Below, piece after piece: positions 41,516 to 53,275 of a stretch of 64,000 nt of DNA. A program made the position numbers and the translations under genes. The notes under the pieces are model-generated. The model had not been told where the DNA came from and searched no databases. It was given only the letters and a program-made list of their open reading frames with translations. The DNA lies in contig NW_020653945.1 in NCBI RefSeq assembly GCF_003589595.1, forward strand, positions 6,582,631-6,646,630. The letters are read 5' to 3'. Positions within the stretch are counted from its first letter, which is position 1, and every line of letters begins with the position of its first letter. This DNA comes from Hyposmocoma kahamanoa (lineage: Eukaryota > Arthropoda > Insecta > Lepidoptera > Cosmopterigidae).

Positions 41516-42324
41516 TATAAAATTTCACGTATACGTAGTTTGTAGTATTTAAGTCCACAGAGCCAATTTATGATGGTTTTGTTACACTGGGTTTGTCGTC
41601 AATATTTAACTATCAATTTACTTTGTTATAAAGGAATTTACTAAGGAATAACTAAAATCTGTAGCCAGATGATGTTTTATATCGTCATTGATTTCTGGCT
41701 GTTCTGAATGCTGTGTCAGGGTGATATTTAATATGAACGTTTGACGAACTGTCAAAACTTCGCAGTATACATTGGTCTTCAGTGGGGTATGGCTTGAAGG
41801 TGCACACTTTTAAGACCATCCTTTGGGGGTTTTCCAGCGTAGCACAATTATGACTTAGTTGATAAAGCGCCTCCCCATGCGACTATGCAATATGATATCA
41901 AGGACTGACATAAGGCAGAATAAAACACTATTTATTGTATTATGACATAATATACTATTTATAATACCTTGGATACGATTTTTTCTTAATAATGTTGGTT
42001 ATTATAAGTAATACAAAGAGGATGCTTTATTTCCTGCCCTTCCGAGAGCTTGACCTCCTCCTTATTGGCACCTTGTTATTGTTATCTTATCTAATCTTCC
42101 AGTATTACAAATAGTAAATGACACATCCTTCTGAAATACTGAATTCACTGCCGGCATTATTTTTCGAACTTTCGAAAGGTGCCTAAAATGCACATGTAAG
42201 TTTGACGGTCTGTTGTTCATCGCCTTGAACGCAATTATGAGTTTGACATTGATCTATTATGAAATATTAGGGGAAATGGTAATTTACCCTAAATAATATA
42301 TTAATATATTTTAATGTCAAAATT
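41516..42324. other. Noncoding stretch
   Basis: No recognised gene. A sentence-like block near 41770-41840 (ATTGGTCTTCAGTGGGGTAT) looks repeat-derived, but no second copy is in the window. Confidence 0.35.
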
Positions 42325-42432
42325 TATTCAGCCGTGACCGTGACACCTAAGGACCCGATATGTTGTTTGTCTGAAAAGAAAAACACTTAGATCCGAAAAA
42401 CCTGATACATTTCCTATATGTAGCAATTGCCA
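42325..42432 (+). repeat. Family F element, strongly diverged
   Basis: CAGCCGTGACCGTGACACCT, GACCCGATATGTTGTTTGTC, then ACATTTCCTATATGTAGCAA and CAAAACCTAAGAAC. Right half only. Confidence 0.5.
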
Positions 42433-42759
42433 AAACCTAAGAACTTTTCTAATATTATTATTTATTGTTCATTTGTAAAAACAACTGTCACTGGTTCAAT
42501 TTTTTATTTCTTTGGAAAAGGATTTTTTTTAATTACATTTCTAATTATAAGCTCACTAATTATTTTAATACGCCCTTGAGAAGGACCCTTAAATGTAATA
42601 CTATCCTTCATTAATTTCTGAAATATCCATGTAAATTATAATGATCAAATAATACCCTAGATATTATTAAGTTAAGGCATCAGGGTCTTAGTCAAGATTC
42701 CTGTTAACGTGTAGTCCGCGCGCCCACATGCGTAAAACCCTCTTGACTCATCATTGGTT

Positions 42760-43428
42760 TTCCTACGCTTAGTATTTGTTAACTAGAGACATTTATACGA
42801 AAATATAAAACATTCATTTACAGGTTTATAATTTTTACGAACAAGTAAATAAATAAAATAAATAGCCGTGATAACCTAATGGTTGTCCTACCCCTTCTCA
42901 AGCAGAGACCGTAGGTTCGAATCCGGGCTCGCACCTCTGAGTTTTTCGGAATTTATGTGAGAAATTTAATTTGAAGTTTACCATGAGCTTTTCGGTGAAG
43001 GAAAACAAACGAAGTCTGCCTCGAAGAAGGGCAAAGCTCAGAAAACGTGTGAAGTTCCCAACCCGCATTGATAAGCCTGGTGGACTATGGCCTAAAACCC
43101 TCGCCTGAGAGGAGACCCGGGACGTATAAATGGGTTGATGATAACGATGTGATGATGAAATAAAAAACCTGGAATCCCTTTTGTTAGGGTAATTGGTTCA
43201 ATAGATAACAAATCAATGTCCAATTGCTATGTAATGGGCGATAAGCCGTCAAACTTACAAATGTGCGTTTGAGACACTAAGTGAAAGTTCAAAAACCAGG
43301 CCGTAAATACAATATTTCGCACCCTTCATACACACATAACATATCAGCAAAATGATAACTTTTCAGGAGAGAAGTTTAAAGTAATGAAACTAGTCGACAA
43401 TTTTTATGCTTAAATAGGGGGAGTAATT
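42760..43428 (+). repeat. Segmental repeat, copy 2, interrupted by a SINE
   Basis: It matches 41080-41515. The family D SINE at 42862-43157 lies between GAACAAGTAAATAAA and the AAAAAACCTGGAA continuation. The SINE therefore arrived after the duplication. Confidence 0.6.
42862..43157 (+). repeat. Family D tRNA-derived SINE, full length
   Basis: The head GCCGTGATAACCTAATGGTT and B box GTAGGTTCGAATCCGGG are intact. The body has CACCTCTGAGTTTTTCGGAA, TTTTCGGTGAAGGAAAACA, GTGTGAAGTTCCCAACCCGC, GGTGGACTATGGCC and CTGAGAGGAGACCCGGG. It ends in a GATGATAA type tail. Confidence 0.8.
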
Positions 43429-43429
43429 T

Positions 43430-43612
43430 TGTTTTTATGATACCAAGTGACAGGACGAACAAGACGTGCGCCTGGTGGGAAGCGACATGCCTGTCCATAG
43501 CAGTTGTAGTGCCACTCAGAACTTTAAATCGCAAGTATCTGAGTGGCACGGCCACTGCACCCGTCACCCTGAGACATAAGTTAACAAGTCCCATGTGTCT
43601 GTAACGTCACCA
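43430..43612 (-). repeat. Family A SINE-like repeat, 3' two thirds
   Basis: Minus-strand copy with a disrupted tail (TACCAAGTGACAGGACG preceded by GTTTTTATGA). It ends abruptly at GGTGACGTTACAG. The hairpin arms are both present (GTGCCACTCAGA / CTGAGTGGCAC). Confidence 0.8.
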
Positions 43613-43715
43613 TTTGAGACTTTAACATATATATAATCTTTTTATGAAGTTCGTATTATTTTTATGAATTGCAGATGATCAATATGACAAAAGAACAAGA
43701 AACCAAGTGTACGAG

Positions 43716-44214
43716 TCATCGAGTATATAACCAGAAATAGAGACGAAATGACATTTAATTTGTTTGAAAACTATTCTGCCATATCATTACTGTGACAACT
43801 GCGTTCCGATTGGCTAGCCCGAGTTCGAAACAAATGGCGGGTGTCGTCAACTGTTTCACTTCAAATCAACCAGTTAACTTGAGCTTTGCTATAATAAACG
43901 AAAATTAAAATTACATATTTAATATTTAATTACCGGTGAAATGTGATTCCGTTTTGTTTTGTAATTAGATGTTTTGCTGTTTCTTCCACACCACCGAATA
44001 GAACAGCACGGCATTGTTAGAGATATTGTAGATATATTACAATAAATACAGAATATTTTTTGGAATATACGGAGACGTACACACAGGTCAGTAGTTGGCC
44101 TGTCTATATTTCAGTGCAAACGGGAGTTGATATTTATAAGAGCTGTATCGCTAATGTGTTGCCAGGAATATATGGCCCTTATTTCGTCTCTATTTCTGGT
44201 TATATACTCGATGA
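43716..44214. mobile_element. 499-bp TIR element with perfect 34-bp ends
   Basis: The first 20 bases of the left end are TCATCGAGTATATAACCAGA (43716-43749). They are exactly mirrored at 44181-44214. The interior is noncoding. ACGAG occurs just outside both ends but is offset by one base on the right, so the target duplication is uncertain. The superfamily is unknown. Confidence 0.7.
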
Positions 44215-44387
44215 GACGAGTTGACTGAGTGAATTTTGTTACTAATGAAATCAACACTTACAACATAATACTAACATTTTATAAGCGATTTAAAAGAAAC
44301 AGAAGCAATAGATAATCAATTTTCCTATGTTTCTTTTTAGGAATAGGATCTTTACGTAGAATAAACGAATAATAAACAGCTTGTTTA

Positions 44388-44552
44388 TTTTCTTTATGAC
44401 ACCAAGTGGTGAGACAAAAGATATGTACGCCTGGTGGTAAACAGTGCCACTCAGAGCTTTAAATCACAAAGATCTTAGGGGCACGGCCACTGCGCCCGTC
44501 ACCCAGAGACATGTGCCTGTAATTTCTCCAGCATCTTTATGCGTCAAAACCG
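44388..44552 (-). repeat. Family A SINE-like repeat, internally deleted
   Basis: Minus-strand copy. The segment between GTTTACCACC and the hairpin is deleted, and the CAACTTATGTC block is missing between the hairpin and TTACAGGC. Confidence 0.75.
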
Positions 44553-44863
44553 AAAATCAAAATTACAATTACAGTATCACTGTAACACCGTGATTCTAAT
44601 TTAAGTTCTGCGAAAAAAGAAATTAACTATTTTCGTTTCATTTGACGTCACCATATCGTAATATTACTGCATAATTCATAAGAATTATGAATAGATATAA
44701 TTTTACCACTTATCGAACTTGTGTGACAATAGATCTCTATTAATTAAAGAACCAAATACATTTTTAGTCATTGGAAAAGCATGCATTGACCAGTTAAAGA
44801 AGACCTAGGCTCAACTACCGCAACTCTGTGGAAATACATTCAACAGAATTGATTGAATCGCGT

Positions 44864-44992
44864 TCTTAGGTTTTCGCCATTGTTACACATATGAAATGAA
44901 ACTATTTTTCCGTATTTAAATCGCGTATATTTGTTTTTCCAAACAATCTGACGATCTGCCCTTTACAAGTCCCATGGTCACAGTTGACTCAG
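44864..44992 (-). repeat. Family F element, left arm plus centre
   Basis: TTCTTAGGTTTTCGCCATTG, ATGAAATGAAACTATTTTTC, ATTTAAATCGCGTATATTTG and CAAGTCCCATGGTCACAG on the plus strand. This is the full arm, and it ends after the centre. Confidence 0.6.
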
Positions 44993-45055
44993 AATTAATA
45001 ATGTAAAAATAATAATGTGCCAGACAGCGACTCTTGACTGCACGACAGTTGACTG

Positions 45056-45202
45056 GTCTCAAACTAAGGAATTCCCTGTACTATGTGCACCCGGAACACC
45101 CACACCAGAATCAATGTAGAAAGTTCATTTCTCAAATGGATCTATTGAATTAAACCAAAAACTTCCACATCCAGTGCAAGCCATTGGGTCACCGAGGTCG
45201 CC
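45056..45202 (-). repeat. Family C tRNA-derived SINE, decayed
   Basis: The minus-strand head is GGCGACCTCGGTGACCCAAT. The 3' end on the plus strand is TCTCAAACTAAGGAATTCCC. The middle is diverged and the B box is not clear. Confidence 0.55.
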
Positions 45203-48200
45203 AAAAAACAAAATAACAAACCGATGTTCAAATTGTTTGGTGCAGTAAGCAGCCACTTCTATGCCCCACTATCTTTTGCCTTAAGTAGATCTTCGCGAAT
45301 GCAGTTGGTCAAAAACTGTAGGTTAGGGTAGTAGGTAAGTAAGAGAGCAAACCATTCTCAATATTTTAAAGATTTTATTATGTTTAGGTTTGCATGTAAT
45401 AAGTTAGGATACTTGGCACACGTCGAATCTATACGCCCACACGCGTAAAACCCTTCTTGACTCATCGTTGGCTTTTTTTTAGCCAGGGATTGCGTTGGAG
45501 GTCGTAGCGGGCGAATTCACACGCAATTAATCGTTACAATCTAAAATAATCCAAAGGTAAAAGATACGAGAAAACGGGAAAAGCACAATAGAACGAGGCG
45601 TGAAATGGCATCAGGTGGAATGGAGTTATCTGCCTGACACGTATAAAAAAAAATAGAATCTTTCAATTATTTAAAGTTAATGACGTCATCGACTGGAAGA
45701 TGGTTTTTGAATATTGAAGAAAAAATGGCGCGTTTTTGTAGTTACTGTTTTTTTCAGAAAGGAATTTTTAGTTTAAGTGTTATTACGTTTCGAGTTTGTT
45801 AATTGTTTGTTGCTTGAATTGTTACGCTGATGTCTCTTTATCCAATGCTCAACAAATAAATAAATAATAATAAACTTCGACGACTACAACGAGAACATTA
45901 ATAATAGTTACCGACGTAATTATTACAGCTTAAACATTTAGTATTTTTATATTTTCGCAAATGAAATACTCGAATAGTCATGCTACATTTAATACTAAAG
46001 TACAGTAAGTGCAATGTGAAAACTAGACTATGCCATATCACTTGAAGAATTTAGTACCGTAGAGTTTAAAAGGTCGATTTGACTGTCTCAAGTACCTTTG
46101 TTAAATTTATTATCTTCCAAGAAATAGAAAATATAAGTTAAAGATAAGGATAATAGAGCTTAGATTAGATCTGTTCCACATAAACAGGAGCACAAACTTG
46201 GTAAAATATATTTGCACTTCTGGCTTCCCCTCTCGGTAATAGCATAGGTAGTAAAGTTTACCTAAGACGTAAACAATTAAAAACATAATTATAAAATTTA
46301 ATGCTTATTTAAGAATTAGAACGAAAAATAAAAATTGGTATGTATTTAAAATATTTTGTAAACATATTTGAAAACGATTTTTTTAAAGATTTATAGGATA
46401 GGATAGTGCCTCTCCCTCGGACTTCTAACTCTAACTAGCAACAGCGTTCTCCGGACAATAAAAGAAACAAATATTAACAAATTTAATCACTAGTGTTGAC
46501 TATTTGTTTGAAATTGTTGTTAATTCATTTATTCATTAATCAATTAATATAATGTGCGAAATACCTGTGCTTGTATTGACTATTTTTTTATACAGTTAAT
46601 TTTCCCGCCCTTCTTCCGCATAAAATAAATAACACAAGCGCCACTATGTCACATACACCACCAAAAATATACCCGACTCATGTTTCATCCCTCTACGAGG
46701 CATCCTCAGGGGTTGTGAATCTTCGACTCTCGGCCCAAAAATGTGTTAGCTCAATACGGTTGGACATATTTATACACCACTACCCCACTATTCCACACAT
46801 CTCCACTACACCATCGTGAAAAATACCCTCAATAATATATATATCTCTATTTAATTATTTCCATCTGTCCTAAGACATCCAGACGTAATCCTTTTTCGCA
46901 AAAACAATCACACTCAGCACAAGCTCATCTACATGACGCGATTAACCTTCACTGGGTTCGCGATGTAACAAATTAATTTACTTTCATTTTTATTCATTAA
47001 TCATTTACTATTTTTATGATTACTAGTAACTTGACGTAATAGTGTCTTTGTTGTAACACACAATGTACTATCATTTTTTTATTAGGACGGTAAATAAAAA
47101 ATACTAACGAGGGCCTATTAGAAGCTCGAAGCCAAAGGCTAAGTATTTAAGTAGCATGTGGCTGAATTGCAATTAAATTTCTGTTTAAATACCATTTTAA
47201 GCGAACGTCACTTAGTCATCTCCATGTACCAGAACCTGACCTATGTAAGGAAGTATGTCTTGCTACAAATTAAACAAGCTCCTTACCGATCATGGCTGTA
47301 TTGGGAGGAAAGGAAGATTGGGAGAAGGATAGGTAGTTAAAAGCTATAAAACAAAATAAAATAAAAGTAAAATTACAGAACTAAATATCTTAACTATGAT
47401 ACAGATATATTAAAAATCAATTTGAAATATTGGAAAAAGAGTAATTTTACTTGTAAATTTAATACACCTGGTTAACATGTTATGCAGTAAACGAGTTAAT
47501 AGTACATTATTGTAGAGACCGAGAAGTAAGGGATTGCTGGACGAGTATGAGTACATTACGTTGTATTAATACAACTCAAGCAATCCCCGTTCCTGCCGAG
47601 GCGTATATAGTGATTTTCTCAAACAACATGAGGTAATAATAGAAGACTAAAGAAAAGAAGATGTATAATAGAAAGCAAAAAAATATAATAATTAAAATTT
47701 AAAGTAATATTGGACATAGTAATTTGCAGGCATTTTTGTTATCGTTCTTCTCACTAGAACTTATTTTCACGGCGAAGATGGAAAAAGGTCAAAAATAGAG
47801 AAAAGAATACCAAAGATCTTTAGTTAATTTTGCCGCCTTTTAAAAAAAAATACGATTAAATTAGGAACAAATGGCAATTGACTGTATGAGTTTTTCTTTT
47901 GCTTGTTTACATAGTACATTATTTTAATATGTAGATTGAAAAGTGTGAAGAAATGGAGAGTATTGGATTTTGATAGGTACATACTTTGCAGGCCTTGGCC
48001 GGTAAGAAGCCGCACGGTCCATAAATGACAAACTTTCCGTGTCCGTTTTTTGAAAGTAATGCAATCATTTCCGAGCATATTTGAGAAAATTAATTAAAAA
48101 TTCTTCGGATAATGATGGATTTTAACTCTGTGAACGTGTAACCACCCTTATCTACCTACTGCCTAGAGTAAAGGTTAAATTACGAAAGATCGTCTACGTA

Positions 48201-48419
48201 CAATAAGTCTACTCTTAAGTGGGTAGTCTTGTCAAAACACGCGGGCGCGTTAGGTATTTGATATTATTATTACTGGCACTATCAGCAGTGACGCCAGCAA
48301 TGGCGCGTGGGAGAGATAGCATACTATTAGAAACATTTCTGCGCTGAATTTTTGTATTTCATGTGTAAGGATGGGAGCTGGCGGCGATGAGTCAAACGAG
48401 GGAAGGCTGGAATAACACT
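45203..48419. other. 3.2 kb gene-free stretch
   Basis: Mostly AT-rich. A short block at 45430-45475 (GCCCACACGCGTAAAACCCT) is repeated near 42722-42770. 46640-46760 contains a block resembling dispersed repeats (CTCTACGAGGCATCCTCAGG). A hairpin at 47530-47587 is listed separately. Frames at 47158-47340 and 47824-48078 are unrecognised and probably chance. Confidence 0.4.
47530..47587. other. 58-nt compound hairpin
   Basis: GGGATTGCT at 47530-47538 pairs with AGCAATCCC at 47579-47587. Inside is the perfect palindrome GTTGTATTAATACAAC (47560-47575). The function is unknown. Confidence 0.35.
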
Positions 48420-50525
48420 GATTTATTGAGAATAATATGAGTATACGTATAGTACTGTAGCCTAGGGACGTGTTCAGGTCGCGTAGCGAGAGGTACTTTA
48501 TAAATATAAGCTGGGATTATCGTCATAACTAGATATTTATTGTGTTTCTCACATATTCACTTATGGAAGCTACTTCTAGATCTGCCAAGATGTTCTTCTT
48601 TTTTTCATGGAAATATCACAAATTCATATAAAATTTTTTCACAATTGGAATTTTCTTCATTGGAATTTTTCAATCATTAAAGACTCGCTTCTACCATTTA
48701 TAGGCTTGCCTCCACCATTTGTAGCTTAGGGACGTAGTTCAGGTCGCGTAGCGAGAGGTACTTTATAAATATAAACTGGGATTATCTTCACAACTAAGAC
48801 TAGTCCTAGGCTACAGTACGCATAGGTCTACACCTTCCTTGGAGGGAAAAAAAAATAAAATAAACATGGTTGTCTTATGCGTACTTTCTAGCGCTCCCAT
48901 TGAGTCGTGGTGATAAGCAGTCGATGTGAGTTGGCTAATTTTCAGTAGTTTGCATACCTGCTTCATAGTACTTGAAATAAATTCTGTGCCACGATCTGTT
49001 GCTATTTCCCGCGGTATCCCAAATCGTAGTACAAAGTTTTCCACAAATGTTCTAGCTACGGTGACTGCATCTTTTGACTGTATTGGGTTTGCTTCCACAA
49101 ACTTAGACAGTTCGCCGTTGACCGTTTGCGTCCTTAGGGAGTGGACCCACTATATCTAGGTAAACTTTTTCGAACGCATAATTTGATGTCGTAGTTATTT
49201 CTAAAGGCTGTTTAATTTTTACACAATATTTCTGTTTCTGACATTGCTCACATTTTGACACAAACTCCCTCACATCCTTCTCCGTATTCTTCCAATAATA
49301 ATACTTTTTGATATTGTTTGACATTCGCTTGATGCGAAAAATTCACTTTTGGGCAAAAGGTGAAAGTCATTCAATATGACGCGCCTGTCGTCTGCATTAT
49401 CTATTCTCTGTACGCCCTTTAGAATATATATGCGTAGGTCTGACCAATCTGTACTTGCCTTTATTTCACTTATGAGTCCGGATATAACATCTTCATTATT
49501 TTTATTCTTTACTAAGCATATCTCTTTTATGCTTAATTGCTTACTAGATTAGCTAAATCTCTCGCCAGCCCGTCTCGCGTTACTGGCGATCGAGAAAAAC
49601 TATTGAAATAAATGCACTTTTTGCTTTTTACTTTTTTTTTTTTTTTTTAGTAAAATACTTTGACCAATTCGTCAGTAGGCCTTTTTTCTTTAACTCATTA
49701 ATTTTTTTATTATCAACTAACCTCAATTCAGTTAAATTTCTCGGTTGTTTAATTATCTCCACAACTCTCGGTTATACGGGCCTCGAGTCTAGGGGATGAC
49801 TAATTTCCGGTGAATTTAACTTTTTATTATTTTCTACATTATCTGCCATTCTTCTCGCTTGCACTCTGGTCACAACGTTCAAAACAATTTCATTCAATTA
49901 TTTTAAATCTTCGGACGTGATAGTAATTCTAGACAACGTGTCAGCGACAACATTCTTCGATCATTTTATGTATTCAATTGTGAAGCTGTACTCCTCTAAT
50001 TGCAACCTGAACTTTAGTAACCTTCTTGAAGGGTCACGCATGCTAAAGTATATTTAATACTAAAGGTCGATGATCCGTTTGAATTTTAAATGTGCGTCCG
50101 TATAAATATGGTCGAAAATATTTTACGCTCCACACTATTGCCAAAAGCTGCTTTTCTATAGTGGGGTAATTCTTTTCGGCCTTATTTAGACTTCTACTTG
50201 CATACGCTACTGGCCTGCCATCATTGTTACATAGTACAGCCCCTATTGCGTTACCCGATGCATCTGTCTGAAGTAAAATTCGTAAAATTAGGGTACTGTA
50301 GGACTGGTGGACTTATAAGCGCGGTTTTTAATGATTGGAATGAATGCTCACATTCATCTGTCCATTGAAGCGGTACATTTTCAGAACATAATTTATGTAG
50401 AGGACAAGCTCTCTCTGCAAAATTCTTTATAAATTTTCTATAATAAGTAGCCAAGGCTACGAAGCGCTTCACGTCGTCTGTGTTTTGTGGCTTCGATGTT
50501 CTTTCAAAGAATACCTTTGAAATGT
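48420..50525 (-). mobile_element. Ty3/gypsy LTR retrotransposon, broken pol 3' half plus LTR
   Basis: Read right to left, the first piece (50525-50251) is the RT thumb and connection: VKRFVALATYYRKFIKNFAE. Next comes an RNase H start with [11 protein letters not shown] in another frame. At 49324-49103 is the integrase zinc-binding end (EFVSKCEQCQKQKY, then the start of the core with LDIVGPLPKD). At 49098-48890 is part of the integrase core (FGIPREIATDRGTEFISS). The core is cut and joins LTR-like sequence at about 48850-48420. Gag, protease, the RT catalytic region and the integrase C-terminus are absent. Several frame breaks make it inactive. Confidence 0.8.
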
Positions 50526-50840
50526 AGACAAAACTTTTTTATTAAATTCCCCTTTACTTCCCCCAGGGATGTGGTGTTTTAAAATATAAATAAAATGTTT
50601 TAATTGAAATTTTTATTTATTGAATATCATGATGTTTTACTACAATTTATTTTCATATATGTTTGTGAAAATACTCCACTACGGTGTATTGGTTTTTTTC
50701 GGCGTACGACGATGACAGCCGAAAATACCCAGTACGAAAGATCTGTACCAAACTTATAGAAATATTTGTAAGATCTGCTGATTCGATCTATTGCTCAGTT
50801 GGTAGAGCTGTTTACCTAGTTTTGAATACAGATTGAAGTC
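50526..50840. other. Spacer, tRNA-like scrap
   Basis: A-box-like TTGCTCAGTTGGTAGAGC at about 50790-50810 with no T-arm after it. The remainder is unremarkable. Confidence 0.35.
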
Positions 50841-50922
50841 TTTTTTTATAATATCAAGTGATAGGGCGAACAAGATCTGCGCCTGATATATGTAGCTAAG
50901 CGCCTGGCCATAACATTGCAGT
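50841..50922 (-). repeat. Family A SINE-like repeat, 3' end only
   Basis: Minus-strand tail: the poly-A, then CACTTGATATTATAAAAA and GGCCAGGCGCTTAG. It is cut at the CTGCAATG segment. Confidence 0.6.
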
Positions 50923-50928
50923 CAACGT

Positions 50929-52314
50929 CAAATAATAATTTATTCCATAGGTAAAATTGTTACACTTGAAAACTTAATTTTTTAAGTTATTTTTTAAACT
51001 AATGCTCGTTCACTACGCTGACCTCCCTGAAAAGAACCAGCAAGAAATTGCAGGGATTGCTCTTTTCAAATGAACTTAAATGCTATGAAATACACTTGGA
51101 ATCATAAGTGTGTGGAACCTAGACTCTTGTTGTCTTTCCATACTTCTTTATCTAAAACATACTCTTTAATTTTGTAATATGACTTTTCAATTAAAATACT
51201 TTTAATGTAAGTTTTAAACTTAGGAAATGATAATCTTAATATATTCTCCGGAATCGTATTGTAAAAACGTATACAGTTCCCCATAAAAAATCGTTTACCT
51301 TAGTTAAACGAAATCGTGGTACCATGAGTTTGGACTTAGTCCTAAGGTTAATATTATGGATATCTTCTTTCTTAATGAAATTATGTATATTTTTACGGGC
51401 GTACAAAATATTTGAGTAAATGTACTGTTATGCCACAGTGATGATACCAGTCTTCTTAAACTTTTCTGAGAGAAACCCGAGAGCCTAAACGGTACTTAGA
51501 ACGAATCGCCCGTTTTTGCAACACAAATATGGTTTGTATATCTGCGCTTTAACCCACATGAGAATCCCGTAGGACATTACTATGGAAGTAACTTTGATCT
51601 GAGATTCTACAGACTGCCTATGCAGCAGAGTTTAATCTGCTGGCTAAGGAAGATATATGTGGAAACCATTGAAGATTACTATCTAAGGTCACTCCCAAAA
51701 AGACATCGTTATTAACAAGGTCTAGTTTTTCTCCATTTATTTCTATGATTGGACTAGTCGATTATACATTAGGTAATTCAAATTTAACACACACTGTCTT
51801 CTTGGCATTGAGCAATAAATTGTTAACATTAACCCAATAAATTACCTTTGAAAGGGTATCGTTAATATTATCATAGTTAATGTTATGTCTGTCTGTTTTT
51901 AAAATCAAGGATGTATCGTCAGTAAATAATACTATTTCGCAAAGGTCCTTAACAAAGAGTGGTAGATCATTATTAATATAAATGAGAAATAAAAACGGTG
52001 CAAGTATTGAGCCCTGCACAACACCCATTTTTACCGGAGAACCCAAGGAAGTCACTCCATTTATGTCTACTTTCTGAATTCTACCGTTAAGGTATGACGA
52101 GACAAGTTCCTACGTTTTGCCATTTACTCCGTAATATTTTAGCTTCCTAACAAGAGTAATATGGTCCACACAATCAAATGCTTTTGAGAGGTCACAGAAA
52201 ACCCCAATAGCGTTCTGGGACCTTTCCCAAGCATCAAATATATGTTTTAGTAAACTACCTCCACATCGCTAGTCGATCTACCACTAGTAAACCCATATTG
52301 TTCACTATAAAAAA
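50929..52314 (-). mobile_element. CR1-like LINE, RT C-terminal half and 3' UTR, decayed
   Basis: At 52055-51762 the frame reads GVVQGSILAPFLFLIYINND, then LCEIVLFTDDTSLIL. This is RT palm motif 4-5, with FTDDT in place of the usual F/YADDT. Upstream, the nucleotide sequence to 52314 encodes the FCDLSKAFDCVDH block in broken frames. At 51284-51102 the end of the polyprotein reads CIRFYNTIPENILRLSFPKF and KEYVLDKEVW. 51080-50929 is the 3' UTR, found again alone at 26561-26710. Stops and frameshifts make it inactive. A family A copy sits at its 5' break. Confidence 0.8.
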
Positions 52315-52318
52315 TGTG

Positions 52319-52430
52319 ATTCAGTGCCACTCAGAGCTTTAAATAGCAAAGATCTGAAGGACACTGCCACTACGCCCGTCACCCAGAGGCATAAGTTAAC
52401 AAGTTCCATGTGCCTGTAATTTCACTAGCA
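52319..52430 (-). repeat. Family A SINE-like repeat, middle part
   Basis: Minus-strand hairpin (CAGTGCCACTCAGAGC and GATCTGAAGGACACTGCC) through GTCACCCAGAGGCATAAG to TTTCACTAGCA. It lacks both the tail and the head. Confidence 0.7.
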
Positions 52431-53115
52431 GTGGCAGTATTGTAAAAAAAATATAATTATAATATTATTACTCATACTCTTGTTGAGTTGTTGCATACAT
52501 GTTGCTCCATGATGATAGGATTGGTTAACGCTAGAAAACTAAATTGCAGTCACAAAAAGCTACAAGCAGAGTATTACAAAGAAAACAGGAACAGCGAGAA
52601 ACGCCGCTTACCCTGTCCCGTATTTATACATCCCAAATTGCCCCATCGTTTCCAAAGACACCCGTTTGCGGATATGGTTATTGTATTCTAATTAAGAACC
52701 AAATGGTCCATTTAACCTAACTAACAATCGCGTGTAAGGCATACTTACATTTTTTTTTATAAATGACAAGGAAACATTTTGTGCAAAAATTTCAAGTAAT
52801 AGCACTTTAAACGACTCATAAAAAATCACCCTGACAGTAACGAGTTTCCTTACAATGCAGGTTTATTGTTCATTTTAATAGGTCCGTTGTGTTAATTTCA
52901 AAACAAGTGACGGTTGGCACTCGATTTGGGTCACTGCAGTCGTTATGTTTCTTGTACAACTTATTATAACATTTGTGAAGTTCGACTGTTGTACACTTGG
53001 CTACAGAGTAATTATTTTAACTAAATCGTGGTTTGAAATAAATATTAATCGATTCTATGGAACTGATTTTTTTCTGTTTACTGGAATTTTAATACCGGTT
53101 TGTAATTTTGTTTTT
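52431..53115. other. Noncoding stretch, nothing recognised
   Basis: The frame at 52488-52691 matches nothing I know. No repeat was identified. Confidence 0.4.
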
Positions 53116-53275
53116 TGACGACCTCGGTGATCCAACGGTTAGCACTGTGGGCATGATACACGATGAGGTCTCGGGATCGATTCCAGTAGGACCAATTTAG
53201 GAAATAAAGTTTTCTAAATTGGTTGTAGTCTAGGTGTTCTGGAAAGTGCCTCAGAGCGAATTTCGTTAAAGTCTG
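53116..53275 (+). repeat. Family C tRNA-derived SINE
   Basis: The head GACGACCTCGGTGATCCAAC, B-box-like GGGATCGATTCCAG, then GGACCAATTTAGGAAATAAA and TAGGTGTTCTGGAAAGTGCC. It runs straight into the LINE at 53276. Confidence 0.7.
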
